A stretch of 64,000 nt of DNA, taken from Cerasibacillus sp036516575. Its GTDB lineage: Bacteria; Bacillota; Bacilli; Bacillales; Amphibacillaceae. Position 1 is the stretch's first letter. Each line of letters starts with the position of its first letter. The position numbers and the translations under genes are program-made. Of the stretch, positions 16,548-26,026 are shown piece after piece. Below the pieces are notes generated by a model, which ran no database searches, was not told where the DNA came from, and saw nothing but the letters and a program-made list of their open reading frames with translations. The stretch is taken from the NCBI RefSeq assembly GCF_036516575.1, contig NZ_DATBTY010000040.1, positions 1 through 64,000 of the forward strand. The letters run 5' to 3'.

Positions 16548-17039
16548 CTATTTCACCAAAAACGCTTCAACTTCAACTTTAACTTCTTTAGATATAATCA
16601 ATTTGACGACTTCGAAGCGATATTGTAAATCATTTAGTTTGAAACGCTTATTTTCAATTGTAGCAATTAATAAATCACCACTATCTGATAATTGCTGAAT
16701 GGGTTTCCCAATTAGTGAATCAAGTTCTTCTTTGATTAAACCGACAAGTTGATGAACGAGGAGGGAATCGAGTTTTAATTCTTTTGGATTTGTAATGTCT
16801 ATTTTAATCGTTTCGATGATTGCAGGTTTCTCTAAGTCTTCGTTGATTTCTAGTAATGCTTGGTTTTGCTTCTTGACATCTCTAAGTTCTGATTCAAGTG
16901 CGATATTTTTCTCTAGTAATTGTTCGTACATCTCGCCATACATATAAATAAAAACAAGATAAGCAATGACACCACCAACTATCATGCCGACAAAAACGTA
17001 CTGCCATGCTTTCCGTTTAAAATAAGGAGGAATATGCAT
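16548..17039 (-). CDS. ytrI: Sporulation membrane protein YtrI
   Basis: 163 residues: a short cytoplasmic N-terminus (MHIPPYFKRKAWQ), one membrane helix (about 16-36), a coiled coil (about 40-75) and a soluble C-terminal domain. B. subtilis YtrI is a sigma-E-dependent protein needed for efficient sporulation. The start at 17039 overlaps the stop of ytrH and has GAGGATG upstream; longer in-frame starts lie inside ytrH. It forms a two-gene operon with ytrH, divergent from dnaE. Confidence 0.88.
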   Translation of the reverse strand: MHIPPYFKRKAWQYVFVGMIVGGVIAYLVFIYMYGEMYEQLLEKNIALESELRDVKKQNQALLEINEDLEKPAIIETIKIDITNPKELKLDSLLVHQLVGLIKEELDSLIGKPIQQLSDSGDLLIATIENKRFKLNDLQYRFEVVKLIISKEVKVEVEAFLVK

Positions 17040-17368
17040 TAGCCGACATCCTCTTGAATAAACCAACTCATAATTAACATACCTGCCTTAACACCACCCA
17101 TAGCAGATATAATTAATAGAATCTGTTTAAAAATATCTAATGATGAACCATCGAGCGCTTTTTCAAAATTACTAATCGCATCAAACGTGCCACCAATCGC
17201 TGCAACAATTGCCCAAATACGTAGTTTTTTCGCAATATGACTAATGGCATGAAAAGGAGGTTCTCCGGTTGCAAAGGCACCGACACTACCGATGATACTT
17301 CCACCAACAATGACCCCGAAAGCAATAAAGAAACATTGAATAAACGACGTAAAAAAACTTTCTTCCAC
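17039..17368 (-). CDS. ytrH: Sporulation membrane protein YtrH
   Basis: 109 residues from a GTG at 17368, preceded by AAAAGGAGTG at 8-base spacing. The upstream in-frame ATG at 17401 has no comparable site. Hydrophobic segments cover about 6-30, 50-65 and 85-103, with AFATGEPPFHAISHIAKK and the ending GGVKAGMLIMSWFIQ, as in YtrH of spore formers. It acts with YtrI in the mother cell. Its presence supports a spore-forming host. Confidence 0.9.
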   Translation of the reverse strand: MEESFFTSFIQCFFIAFGVIVGGSIIGSVGAFATGEPPFHAISHIAKKLRIWAIVAAIGGTFDAISNFEKALDGSSLDIFKQILLIISAMGGVKAGMLIMSWFIQEDVG

Positions 17369-17431
17369 TTGGCACACTCCTTTTCCACATGTCTTTAACA
17401 TTATATGAGACGCTCGGACAAGTTATGTTTT

Positions 17432-17457
17432 TTTACTTTCGTGATATTCGCTATAAT
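17432..17457 (+). promoter_or_regulatory. Possible dnaE promoter
   Basis: TATAAT at 17452-17457 stands 28 bases before the dnaE start. The -35 region is a T-run without a good TTGACA match, so the call rests on the -10 box and position. Confidence 0.4.
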
Positions 17458-17485
17458 AGTAATAGAGATTAAAAAGGCGGGATGA

Positions 17486-20400
17486 ATGATGTATACACAT
17501 CTTCAAATAAGAAGTGGGTATAGTTTAATGAATAGTACGGTGTCCATCGAGGCGCTCGTAAAGCAAGCAAAGGCATTGAATATGCGTGCATTGGTATTAA
17601 CAGATGAACATGTTTTATATGGGGCTATACCATTTTATAAAGCATGTCAGAATGCAGGTATTAAGCCGATACTCGGCATGATTATACATGTACAAAATAA
17701 CGAACAAACTGAACCGTGTATTCTCTTAGCCAAAAACAAACACGGTTACAAACAACTTATTCAATTAAGCACTTATATTCAAATACAAGAGAGAAAGACT
17801 ATTGATAAAGAGATGCTGAAGCAATATACAGCTGATTTAATCGGTATTTTACCAGCTATTCATAGTTCATTAAATGAACAGCTGCGTTTACCGACATGGG
17901 AACATGCCGTAGAAACAATTCAATCATGGGAAGTGCTTTTTGCTGATGGTGATTTTTATATTGGTGTACAAGATCATGGGTTACATGAAGAAAAATCATT
18001 AAATCTTATCCTAAAGCGTCTACAACAATCATCACACCATCAAATGGTAGCTATTCAAGATGTACGTTATATAAAAGCAGCTGATGCGCTCAGCTACAGT
18101 TGCTTTAAAGCGATGAAAAAAGGTGCGAAATGGCAACCGAATGATATGAAAAACGCGGAAAGAAATAAGCATTTACGTTCTGCACTAGAGATGGAGCAAT
18201 TATTTTCAGATTGGCCACATGTATTAGACCAGACGAATGTAATTCAGGAAAAATGCGATGTTCATCTTGATTTTTCAGACCGGCATTTACCGTCGTATCC
18301 ATTACCAGAAACAGTTGATGCAAAAACATTCTTGCGTGATTTATGTGAAAAACAATTACCATTAAAATACCGTTCAATCACAAATACAGTTCGTGAACGA
18401 TTAGAGCGGGAATTATCAGTTATAAATTCAATGGGATTCAATGACTATTTCTTAATTGTTTGGGATTTTATTAAGTACGCAAAGGAAAACGGCATTACAG
18501 TAGGTCCAGGTCGTGGTTCTTCTGCTGGCTCACTCGTTGCCTATCTATTAGATATCACAGAAGTAGATCCACTAAAATATGATTTATTGTTCGAACGATT
18601 TTTAAATCCTGAGCGTGTTTCTCTACCAGATATTGATGTTGATTTTTCTGATCTTCGACGTGACGAGGTCATTGACTATGTCCGTAATAAGTACGGGGAA
18701 AAACATGTTGCACAAATTATTACATTCGGTACATTTGCTCCGCGTTCATTAATAAGGGAATTGGTTAAAACGTTAGGAATCGATCAACAAGATGCACGTT
18801 ATATCTTACAACATATCACAAGTTCAGGAGGACAAACGATTACTGACATTGTACGACAAAATCGAGATTTAACAGCATATATTAAGCAGTCAGAACCATT
18901 AAAAGTCTTATTCAATATTGCAGTCAAATTAGAGGGACTACCTCGTCATATATCGACGCATGCTGCTGGGGTCGTCATTAGTGATGACGCTTTAACAGAA
19001 CATGTTCCACTTACATTAGGCCCAAGCGCTACGTATTTAACACAATATCCAATGGATGAATTACAAGATATCGGGCTACTGAAGTTTGACTTTTTAGGCC
19101 TTCGGAATTTAAGTTTACTAGAACGAATCATAACGTCGATTAAGCAATTAACGAATCGATCAATCTCACTTAATCAGATTCCTTATGATGATGGGAAAAC
19201 GTTTCAACTTTTACAAAAAGGATTGACGAGTGGCATCTTTCAACTTGAATCCCAAGGAATGAAACGTGTTTTAAGTGAATTAAAGCCAACTACTTTTCAC
19301 GATATCGTAGCGGTTAATGCGCTATATCGTCCGGGACCGATGGACTTTATACCGACATATATCAAACGAAAGCACGGTCTTGAAAGAACGGCTTATCTTC
19401 ATGAAGATTTAAAGCCGATCCTAGAGTCGACATATGGGGTATTAATTTATCAGGAGCAAATTATTCAAATAGCTCACAGAATTGCTGGATTCTCTTTAGG
19501 TGAAGCAGATTTATTGCGTCGAGCGGTCAGTAAGAAAGATATTACTATTATTGAAACAGAAAAAGCATCGTTTATAAATGGTTGTACGAAACAAGGGTAC
19601 AGTTTAAAAATGGCTGAGGAATTATTTGCCTGGATTGTAAGATTTTCAAACTACGGCTTTCCGAAAAGTCATGCCGTCGCTTATAGTAAAATTTCCTATC
19701 AATTAGCATACTTAAAAGCACATTATTCGTCTGTCTTTTTTGCAGAAGTATTAAGCTCGGTAGGAAATCAGGAGAGTAAAGTTTTATCTTACGTAAAAGA
19801 AATGAAGCAATTCAATATCCCGATGTTAGCACCATCAATTAATCGAAGTTTTATAAGTTATACCGTTGAAAACGGGCAAATTCGCATGGGGTTAACCGCG
19901 ATTAAAGGTGTTGGTGCTCAAACAGTCAAAGAAATAATTGCCGTGCGAAAAGGGAAACCATTTCAAGGATTGTACGATTTTTGTTTACGTATTCCGAATC
20001 ATCTCTTGAAACGCTCTTTACTGGAAGTGTTAATCATGGCTGGGGCATTTGACGAATTACATGAAAATCGGGCAAGTCTGTTAGCGACACTCGATCAGGC
20101 GATGGAACAAGGCGAGCTATTTAAAGAGTTTGTTGATCAGCCGAATCTGTTTCCAGAACAATTAAAAACAGAGGAAAAGTATGTGGAAGTCAATGATTTT
20201 AGTCCTTTTAAGAAATTAGCTGATGAAAAGGAATTACTCGGTATATACGTATCTGAACATCCTTTTAAACGCTATCGGCACCAATTTTCCCAAGAAGGCT
20301 ATATCGTTTTGCAACAGGCTTCTCAATACATGAATCAGCGTCATGTTAAAGGCATTGTTATTATTGAATCGATTAGGAAAATAAGAACGCGACGCGGAGA

Positions 20401-20824
20401 CCCAATGGCTTTTATAACGATTTCCGATGAAACAGACGAAATGGAAGCAGTTGTCTTTCCGAATGTTTATCGCCAAATAAGTCGTTGGTTAAGGGAAGAA
20501 ATCGTCATAGCCATCACTGGAAAAATTGATATGAGACATAATCAGTACCAATGGATTATTGATTCAGCCCAACCAGTCGATTTAGAAAACATCCGCTCAT
20601 CGGCACGATTATTTATTAAATGGTCTAAAGGCATCGGAAATGAAGGTGCCCAAATGATTCGTGATATAGCAAAGAAGTACCCAGGTGATACAACAGTCAT
20701 TATTTTCCATGAAGAAGAGGGAAAAACATATCAATTAAAACATGTCTCCCTCCATCCGACTGAATCATGTGTAAATGAGTTAAAGCTATTTTTTGGGTCT
20801 GAAGCAGTTGTTTTAACGTCCTAA
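17486..20824 (+). CDS. dnaE: DNA polymerase III alpha subunit DnaE
   Basis: 1112 residues, the error-prone replicative polymerase that extends RNA primers on the lagging strand before PolC takes over. The N-terminal PHP domain starts THLQIRSGYSLMNS, with the first His-rich metal motif degenerate, as in other Firmicutes DnaE. The polymerase core has GPGRGSSAGSL (340-350) and the catalytic PDIDVDFSD (381-389). A helix-hairpin-helix and an OB domain (about 975-1060) follow. Tandem ATGs at 17486 and 17489 follow AAAAAGGCGGG. It stands alone, divergent from ytrHI. Confidence 0.96.
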   Translation: MMYTHLQIRSGYSLMNSTVSIEALVKQAKALNMRALVLTDEHVLYGAIPFYKACQNAGIKPILGMIIHVQNNEQTEPCILLAKNKHGYKQLIQLSTYIQIQERKTIDKEMLKQYTADLIGILPAIHSSLNEQLRLPTWEHAVETIQSWEVLFADGDFYIGVQDHGLHEEKSLNLILKRLQQSSHHQMVAIQDVRYIKAADALSYSCFKAMKKGAKWQPNDMKNAERNKHLRSALEMEQLFSDWPHVLDQTNVIQEKCDVHLDFSDRHLPSYPLPETVDAKTFLRDLCEKQLPLKYRSITNTVRERLERELSVINSMGFNDYFLIVWDFIKYAKENGITVGPGRGSSAGSLVAYLLDITEVDPLKYDLLFERFLNPERVSLPDIDVDFSDLRRDEVIDYVRNKYGEKHVAQIITFGTFAPRSLIRELVKTLGIDQQDARYILQHITSSGGQTITDIVRQNRDLTAYIKQSEPLKVLFNIAVKLEGLPRHISTHAAGVVISDDALTEHVPLTLGPSATYLTQYPMDELQDIGLLKFDFLGLRNLSLLERIITSIKQLTNRSISLNQIPYDDGKTFQLLQKGLTSGIFQLESQGMKRVLSELKPTTFHDIVAVNALYRPGPMDFIPTYIKRKHGLERTAYLHEDLKPILESTYGVLIYQEQIIQIAHRIAGFSLGEADLLRRAVSKKDITIIETEKASFINGCTKQGYSLKMAEELFAWIVRFSNYGFPKSHAVAYSKISYQLAYLKAHYSSVFFAEVLSSVGNQESKVLSYVKEMKQFNIPMLAPSINRSFISYTVENGQIRMGLTAIKGVGAQTVKEIIAVRKGKPFQGLYDFCLRIPNHLLKRSLLEVLIMAGAFDELHENRASLLATLDQAMEQGELFKEFVDQPNLFPEQLKTEEKYVEVNDFSPFKKLADEKELLGIYVSEHPFKRYRHQFSQEGYIVLQQASQYMNQRHVKGIVIIESIRKIRTRRGDPMAFITISDETDEMEAVVFPNVYRQISRWLREEIVIAITGKIDMRHNQYQWIIDSAQPVDLENIRSSARLFIKWSKGIGNEGAQMIRDIAKKYPGDTTVIIFHEEEGKTYQLKHVSLHPTESCVNELKLFFGSEAVVLTS

Positions 20825-20894
20825 GCGTATAAAAAGATGACGATTTGAACAGTATTAATGATTTGTCCGAAACACGGATTATGTTATGATTATC

Positions 20895-20922
20895 TTTACA
20901 GATATACTCCATCTGTTATAAT
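20895..20922 (+). promoter_or_regulatory. Promoter of the malic enzyme operon
   Basis: TTTACA (20895-20900), 16-bp spacer, TATAAT (20917-20922) with an extended TGT just upstream. It is the best promoter between dnaE and the malic enzyme gene and places the transcript start near 20929. Confidence 0.7.
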
Positions 20923-20939
20923 TAGTTCATTAGGTAGGT

Positions 20940-20954
20940 GGTGGTCAGACCACC
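20940..20954. promoter_or_regulatory. Candidate FadR-type GntR operator
   Basis: The palindrome GGTGGTCAGACCACC has the TGGT-N3-ACCA core typical of FadR-subfamily GntR sites. It lies about 11-25 bases after the predicted transcript start, where a repressor would block elongation. A gene for such a regulator is the second gene of this operon. The same bases can also form an RNA hairpin (20935-20956). Confidence 0.6.
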
Positions 20955-21003
20955 TATTTAATGGACACAGTCTCTAGGTTGACGATAAAGGAGCGATTAT
21001 GAG

Positions 21004-22260
21004 TTGAGTTTAGAAAATGAAGCTTTACATATGCATAAAGTTCATCAAGGAAAATTGACGATTCAGTCCAAAGTTCCTGTTAGAAATGAAAGAGATTTAA
21101 GTTTAGCCTATTCACCAGGTGTCGCAGAACCGTGTAAAGTGATTCATGAGCAAACTGATAAGGTATATGATTATACAATGAAGGGCAATATGGTAGCAGT
21201 GGTAAGCGATGGTTCTGCGGTCCTAGGACTAGGTAATATAGGTCCGGAAGCAGCGCTCCCAGTTATGGAAGGGAAAGCCGTTTTATTTAAAAATTTCGCC
21301 GGTGTCGATTCCTTTCCGCTTTGTTTAAATACGAATGATGTTGATGAAATTGTTCAAACGGTAAAGCTATTAGAACCAACTTTTGGTGGTGTTAATTTAG
21401 AAGATATTGCAGCACCAAATTGTTTTGTTATCGAAGATCGCTTAAAAAAGGAAACGAATATTCCAATTTTCCATGATGATCAACATGGAACAGCGATTGT
21501 TACAGTAGCTGGTTTAATCAATGCGTTAAAAATTGTTAATAAATCATTTTCTGATATCAAAGTCGTTGCTAATGGTGCCGGAGCTGCAGGAATCGCAATA
21601 ATTAAGCTGTTACATAGCTTCGGTGTACGCAATATCATTATGTGTGACTCAAATGGTGCGATTTATAAAGGGCGAAAAAAAGGAATGAATGTGATCAAAG
21701 ACCGTATCGCCGAAATGACGAACTTAGATAAAAAGCAAGGTTACTTACAAGATGTGATTGTAGATGCCGATGTTTTCATAGGTGTATCTGTAGGTGGTGC
21801 CTTAACACCTGACATGATTCAAAGGATGAATCGTGATCCGATTATTTTTGCGATGGCTAATCCTGAACCAGAAATAATGCCAGAAGAAGCAAAAGCAGCA
21901 GGTGCAAAAGTCATCGGAACAGGGCGTTCAGATTTTCCGAATCAAGTTAATAATGTTCTCGCTTTTCCGGGTATTTTCCGCGGTGCATTGGATGTTCGTG
22001 CAACTCGAATTAATGAGAGAATGAAAGTAGCTGCTGCAGAAGCGATTGCCTCACTTATAACAGATGAAAAATTAAACCCTGATTATGTCATTCCTGGACC
22101 ATTTGATGCACGCGTTGCTCCAACCGTTGCTTCAAGTGTAGCAAAAGCAGCCATGGAAACAGGTGTTGCTCGGGTGCATGTTGATCCTGAGCAAATAGCA
22201 GAAAAAACAAAACGCCTTACGATGCCTTTAAAGAAACAACAAGAAAATCTATCGAAGTAA
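21004..22260 (+). CDS. ytsJ: NAD(P)-dependent malic enzyme (YtsJ-like)
   Basis: 418 residues, short-form malic enzyme that decarboxylates malate to pyruvate. It has the N-terminal malic domain (LAYSPGVAEPC near 30-40, FKNFAGVDSFPL near 95-106), the catalytic Lys/Asp region (NLEDIAAPNCF, IPIFHDDQHGTA) and a Rossmann domain with VVANGAGAAGIAI (about 188-200). The start is TTG at 21004 with AAAGGAGCG upstream. An ATG at 20999 is out of frame and stops after two codons. It leads an operon with a GntR regulator and accDA, linking pyruvate and NADPH supply to fatty acid synthesis. Confidence 0.92.
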   Translation: MSLENEALHMHKVHQGKLTIQSKVPVRNERDLSLAYSPGVAEPCKVIHEQTDKVYDYTMKGNMVAVVSDGSAVLGLGNIGPEAALPVMEGKAVLFKNFAGVDSFPLCLNTNDVDEIVQTVKLLEPTFGGVNLEDIAAPNCFVIEDRLKKETNIPIFHDDQHGTAIVTVAGLINALKIVNKSFSDIKVVANGAGAAGIAIIKLLHSFGVRNIIMCDSNGAIYKGRKKGMNVIKDRIAEMTNLDKKQGYLQDVIVDADVFIGVSVGGALTPDMIQRMNRDPIIFAMANPEPEIMPEEAKAAGAKVIGTGRSDFPNQVNNVLAFPGIFRGALDVRATRINERMKVAAAEAIASLITDEKLNPDYVIPGPFDARVAPTVASSVAKAAMETGVARVHVDPEQIAEKTKRLTMPLKKQQENLSK

Positions 22261-22275
22261 GGAGAGTGCAAGGTC

Positions 22276-22950
22276 ATTACTGGTCAAAAAGTATATCAAG
22301 AAGTACTTGAAGAAATACGTCATTATATTGAAAAACATCAACTGACATCAGGTGATAAACTTCCTTCTGAAAGGGAAATGGCAGAAAAATTGCAAGCCTC
22401 GCGCTCATCTGTAAGAGAAGCTTTCCGAGCGATGGAACTCCTCGGATTAATTGAAACAAGACGTGGGGAAGGGACTTTCTTAAGTACATATCGTTCATAT
22501 CAATCTGTGGAATTATTAGCCTCATTTATTTTACGTGAAAGTGATAAGAAAAATGACTTGCTTTTTACAAAAACGATCTTGGAAAAAGAAATATCCAAAC
22601 TCGCTTTCCACTTGATTACGAAGGAAGATATCAAGCATTTATCAATACTTGTAAAGACTTCATCTTATAGTAAGGAAGAGCGAGAAAATATATTTTTTCA
22701 GACATTATTTGATATCGTAGACAACACGCTCCTTATGAAAATTTGGCGGCTATTACAAGCCTATACTCGAACATTAGAAACCATTTATTATGACGTCACA
22801 TTTTATGAAAAATTATTACAACTATATCTAAAAAAAGAGTATGAGGCCATTGAAAAAACGTTCGATAAATGGTTAAACTTAACATATAAGAAAGATTCAA
22901 TCCATATACATGAATCATCTCACGTGATTCATCACCCACAATCGGTTTAG
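22276..22950 (+). CDS. GntR/FadR-subfamily transcriptional regulator
   Basis: 224 residues if translation starts at ATT 22276, 9 bases after GGAGAG. No ATG, GTG or TTG exists in frame between the malic enzyme stop (22260) and the ATG at 22378. That ATG would delete the first half of the winged HTH. The HTH starts KVYQEVLEEIRHYI and reads PSEREMAEKL, SRSSVREAFRAMELLGLIET, RRGEGTFL. The C-terminal part is a short all-helical FCD-like effector domain. It probably controls this operon through the site at 20940-20954; the ligand is unknown. Confidence 0.8.
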   Translation: MTGQKVYQEVLEEIRHYIEKHQLTSGDKLPSEREMAEKLQASRSSVREAFRAMELLGLIETRRGEGTFLSTYRSYQSVELLASFILRESDKKNDLLFTKTILEKEISKLAFHLITKEDIKHLSILVKTSSYSKEERENIFFQTLFDIVDNTLLMKIWRLLQAYTRTLETIYYDVTFYEKLLQLYLKKEYEAIEKTFDKWLNLTYKKDSIHIHESSHVIHHPQSV

Positions 22951-22974
22951 GAAAGAAAAAAAGGGGGAATTACC

Positions 22975-23835
22975 TTGCTTAAAGACTTTTTTGGCAAGAA
23001 AAAAAAGTACGCTACAATCCCTAGTGAACAGGCGAAACAAGATGTTCCAGAAGGGTTAATGAAAAAATGTCAATCCTGTAATAAAATCTATTATAGAAAA
23101 GAATTGAATAAGAATCTTGGAGTCTGTCCGAACTGTGATTTTCACCACCAATTAAATGCTTGGGAACGGATAGATAGTCTATTCGATGAAGATTCATTTG
23201 TTGAATGGGACAAGAATCTGATGTCAAATAATCCATTAGGTTTTCCAGGTTATGAAGAAAAACTCGAAAAAGACCGTAAAAAAACAGGATTAAACGAAGG
23301 GGTTGTAACGGGATCTGGATTAATTGAAGGTGAACGTGTGGCATTTAGTGTGATGGATGCTGGCTTTCGTATGGGAAGCATGGGTTCTGTTGTTGGAGAA
23401 AAAATTGCCCGTGCGATTGAAAGAGCGAGAAAGGAATCAATACCATATATAATTTTTACCGCATCAGGAGGGGCACGTATGCAAGAAGGGGTCCTTAGTT
23501 TAATGCAAATGTCTAAAACATCGATTGCATTAAAAAGACATTCTGAAGCGGGAAATCTCATTATCTCTGTCATGACCCATCCAACAACAGGTGGTGTAAC
23601 GGCGAGCTTTGCATCTTTAGGTGATTATAACTTTGCAGAGCCTCGTGCTTTGATCGGCTTTGCTGGACGAAGAATTATTGAACAAACAACACGAGAAAAA
23701 CTTCCAGATGACTTCCAAACGGCTGAGTTTTTATTGAAACATGGGCAACTTGATCAAGTAATCCATCGTCATGATATGAAGAAGAGACTCGGAACGTTAT
23801 TGAAACTTCATCGGAAGGAGGCTAAGAAGTCATGA
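22975..23835 (+). CDS. accD: Acetyl-CoA carboxylase carboxyltransferase beta subunit AccD
   Basis: 286 residues. The N-terminal Cys4 zinc finger (CQSCNK...CPNCDF, about 33-56) is followed by the crotonase-like carboxyltransferase domain (GFRMGSMGSVVGEKI, ASGGARMQEG, TTGGVTASFASLGD). With AccA it moves the carboxyl group from biotin to acetyl-CoA, the committed step of fatty acid synthesis. The start is TTG at 22975 after AAAGGGGGAA, giving MLKDFFGKKKKY as in B. subtilis. It overlaps accA by 4 bases. Confidence 0.95.
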   Translation: MLKDFFGKKKKYATIPSEQAKQDVPEGLMKKCQSCNKIYYRKELNKNLGVCPNCDFHHQLNAWERIDSLFDEDSFVEWDKNLMSNNPLGFPGYEEKLEKDRKKTGLNEGVVTGSGLIEGERVAFSVMDAGFRMGSMGSVVGEKIARAIERARKESIPYIIFTASGGARMQEGVLSLMQMSKTSIALKRHSEAGNLIISVMTHPTTGGVTASFASLGDYNFAEPRALIGFAGRRIIEQTTREKLPDDFQTAEFLLKHGQLDQVIHRHDMKKRLGTLLKLHRKEAKKS

Positions 23836-24794
23836 AACATGTCCTAGAATTTGAACGACCAATTGTTCACTTGAAAGATAAAATCGCAGAATTAAAAGAG
23901 ATCACAAAAGACAGTGAGATTGATCTGCATGATGAAATTAAGACATTAGAGAGAAAACTTGCTAGTTTAGAAGATGACGTTTATGGTAACTTAAAACCGT
24001 GGGAACGCGTGCAAATGGCTAGACATCCCGAACGTCCGACGACATTAGATTATATTGATCACTTATTTACCGATTTTATGGAGTTTCATGGAGACCGTCG
24101 TTTCGGTGATGACGCAGCCATCGTAGCGGGGATTGCGTTTTATAAAGACGAGCCTGTTACAGTCATCGGTCATCAACGTGGTAAAAACACGAAAGAAAAT
24201 ATTCGTCGTAACTTCGGCATGCCTCATCCGGAAGGTTATCGTAAAGCACTTCGCCATATGAAACAAGCAGAAAAGTTTAACCGTCCAATTATTTGCTTTA
24301 TTGATACAAAAGGTGCTGATCCAGGTAAAGAATCAGAAGAAAGAGGGCAAAGTGAAGCCATTGCTCGAAATTTAATGGAAATGGGCGGCTTAAAAGTACC
24401 GATACTTTGTATTGTGATTGGAGAAGGTGGGAGTGGAGGTGCTCTGGCATTAGGAGTTGGTGATAAGATCCATATGCTTGAGAACTCGACATATTCCGTT
24501 ATTTCACCAGAAGGGGCTGCTGCATTATTATGGAAAGATGCCGCTTTAGCTCAACGCGCTGCTGAAACGATGAAAATAACGGCCTATGATTTAAAAGAAC
24601 TACAAGTGATTGATAATATCATTCCCGAGCCTAAAGGTGGCGCACATCGTCATGTGGAAGAACAGGCAAAGGCAATGGATCAAGTCATTGAATCATCCTT
24701 AAAGAGCCTAAAACAATTATCTGTTGATGAATTACTAGAAAAACGTTGGGAAAAATATAAATCAATTGGCGATTATAATATAAAGGAAGATTAA
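23832..24794 (+). CDS. accA: Acetyl-CoA carboxylase carboxyltransferase alpha subunit AccA
   Basis: 320 residues with an ATGA overlap to accD. Characteristic stretches are HRGDRRFGDD-like FHGDRRFGDDAAIVAG, GHQRGKNTKENI, FGMPHPEGYRKALR, DTKGADPGKESEERGQ and GEGGSGGALALGVGD, the oxyanion-hole region. It forms the heterotetramer with AccD. The gene ends the operon, followed by a strong palindromic terminator. Confidence 0.96.
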   Translation: MKHVLEFERPIVHLKDKIAELKEITKDSEIDLHDEIKTLERKLASLEDDVYGNLKPWERVQMARHPERPTTLDYIDHLFTDFMEFHGDRRFGDDAAIVAGIAFYKDEPVTVIGHQRGKNTKENIRRNFGMPHPEGYRKALRHMKQAEKFNRPIICFIDTKGADPGKESEERGQSEAIARNLMEMGGLKVPILCIVIGEGGSGGALALGVGDKIHMLENSTYSVISPEGAAALLWKDAALAQRAAETMKITAYDLKELQVIDNIIPEPKGGAHRHVEEQAKAMDQVIESSLKSLKQLSVDELLEKRWEKYKSIGDYNIKED

Positions 24795-24798
24795 TGAT

Positions 24799-24828
24799 AA
24801 AATGGTTGGCGATATCGCCAACCATTTT
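24799..24828 (+). terminator. accA terminator (30-bp perfect palindrome)
   Basis: AAAATGGTTGGCGAT and its exact reverse complement abut with no unpaired centre, 4 bases after accA. T-rich sequence follows. The T- and A-flanks mean it could work in both directions. Confidence 0.8.
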
Positions 24829-25029
24829 ATATGTTATGCTAATATATTTTAACCAATTAATATGGCATGCTATTCGACGTGATTATAATAAGTAGTAAAA
24901 CACATTTCTTCATTCAAACGAACATTCAATAAATTCTTTATGTATTCATTGCTATTTCGTGATTGAGGTATTATCTTTAAATAGGAGACAACTTTATCTA
25001 GGTAAATTTTTTTCATTGAGGTGGCAAAT

Positions 25030-25989
25030 ATGAAGAAGATAGCAGTGTTAACGAGTGGTGGAGATTCACCAGGTATGAACGCAGCGATTCGTGCTGTTGT
25101 AAGAAAATGCATTTATCATAATGTTGATGTTTATGGTGTTATATATGGTTATCAGGGCTTAATTGAAGGTCATATTGAAAAACTAGAAATAGGCTCTGTT
25201 GGTGATATTATCCATAGAGGTGGAACGAAATTACATTCAGCACGCTGTGAAGAATTTAAGACAGAAGAGGGCCAACAAAAGGGGATTAACGAGTTAAGGA
25301 AGCGTGGGATTGAGGGTTTAATTGTTATCGGTGGTGATGGTAGTTTTCGAGGAGCAGAGAAACTATCGGAAAAAGGCTTTCCATGTATTAGTGTGCCAGC
25401 GACAATTGATAATGATATTGCTGGAACAGATTATACGATTGGGTTCGATACGGCACTTAATACAATCATTGACGCGGTGGACAAAATTCGTGATACCGCA
25501 ACATCCCACGAACGTACATATGTGATTGAAGTAATGGGCAGAGATGCTGGTGACTTAGCTCTATGGGCAGGACTTGCTGCGGGAGCTGAAAGTATTCTCA
25601 TTCCTGAGAAGAAAGATGATTTTAAAGATGTTATTAGTCGTTTACATCGCGGTCGTGAACGGGGCAAAAAGCATAGTATCATAATACTCGCTGAAGGTGT
25701 AGCAAGTGGAATCGAATATGGTAAACGAATTGAAGAAGCAACGAATTTAGAAGTACGTGTTACCGTACTAGGCCATATCCAACGTGGTGGTTCACCGACA
25801 GCCTTTGACCGTGTATTAGCGAGTCGTCTAGGAGCAGAAGCGGTCGACTTATTATTAGCTGGAAAAACGGGTAAAATGGTAGGAATGAAAGAAAATCGCA
25901 TCATCAATGATGATATAGCAAATGTTTTATCAAGAGAACATGATATTGATGAAAAAATGTTCGATTTATCGAAGGAACTTTCCATTTAA
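25030..25989 (+). CDS. pfkA: 6-phosphofructokinase PfkA
   Basis: 319 residues, the usual length. It has TSGGDSPGMNAAIRA (nucleotide binding), GGDGSFRGA (Mg-ATP) and the catalytic TIDNDI with its Asp base. Compared with the common sequence, PATIDNDIAGTD replaces PGTIDNDIPGTD, and MGRDAGDLAL has Asp where His is usual; both are conservative positional variants next to conserved catalytic residues. The GTG at 25021 is in frame, but the ATG at 25030 matches family starts and has GAGGTGGC upstream. It is co-transcribed with pyk. Confidence 0.95.
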   Translation: MKKIAVLTSGGDSPGMNAAIRAVVRKCIYHNVDVYGVIYGYQGLIEGHIEKLEIGSVGDIIHRGGTKLHSARCEEFKTEEGQQKGINELRKRGIEGLIVIGGDGSFRGAEKLSEKGFPCISVPATIDNDIAGTDYTIGFDTALNTIIDAVDKIRDTATSHERTYVIEVMGRDAGDLALWAGLAAGAESILIPEKKDDFKDVISRLHRGRERGKKHSIIILAEGVASGIEYGKRIEEATNLEVRVTVLGHIQRGGSPTAFDRVLASRLGAEAVDLLLAGKTGKMVGMKENRIINDDIANVLSREHDIDEKMFDLSKELSI

Positions 25990-26026
25990 TTAAAGGGAGA
26001 AACAAATATATAACAGGAGGTTCATT

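Noticed and set aside
16437..16628. 63-codon plus-strand frame
   Set aside because: It overlaps the end of ytrI on the other strand, has no ribosome site and low-complexity content.
20935..20956. Intrinsic terminator before the malic enzyme gene
   Set aside because: The palindrome lacks a T-tract and lies just after a good promoter; an operator explains it better.
24884..24889. TATAAT before pfkA
   Set aside because: No -35 at a suitable distance and about 140 bases from the gene; the real pfkA promoter was not identified.
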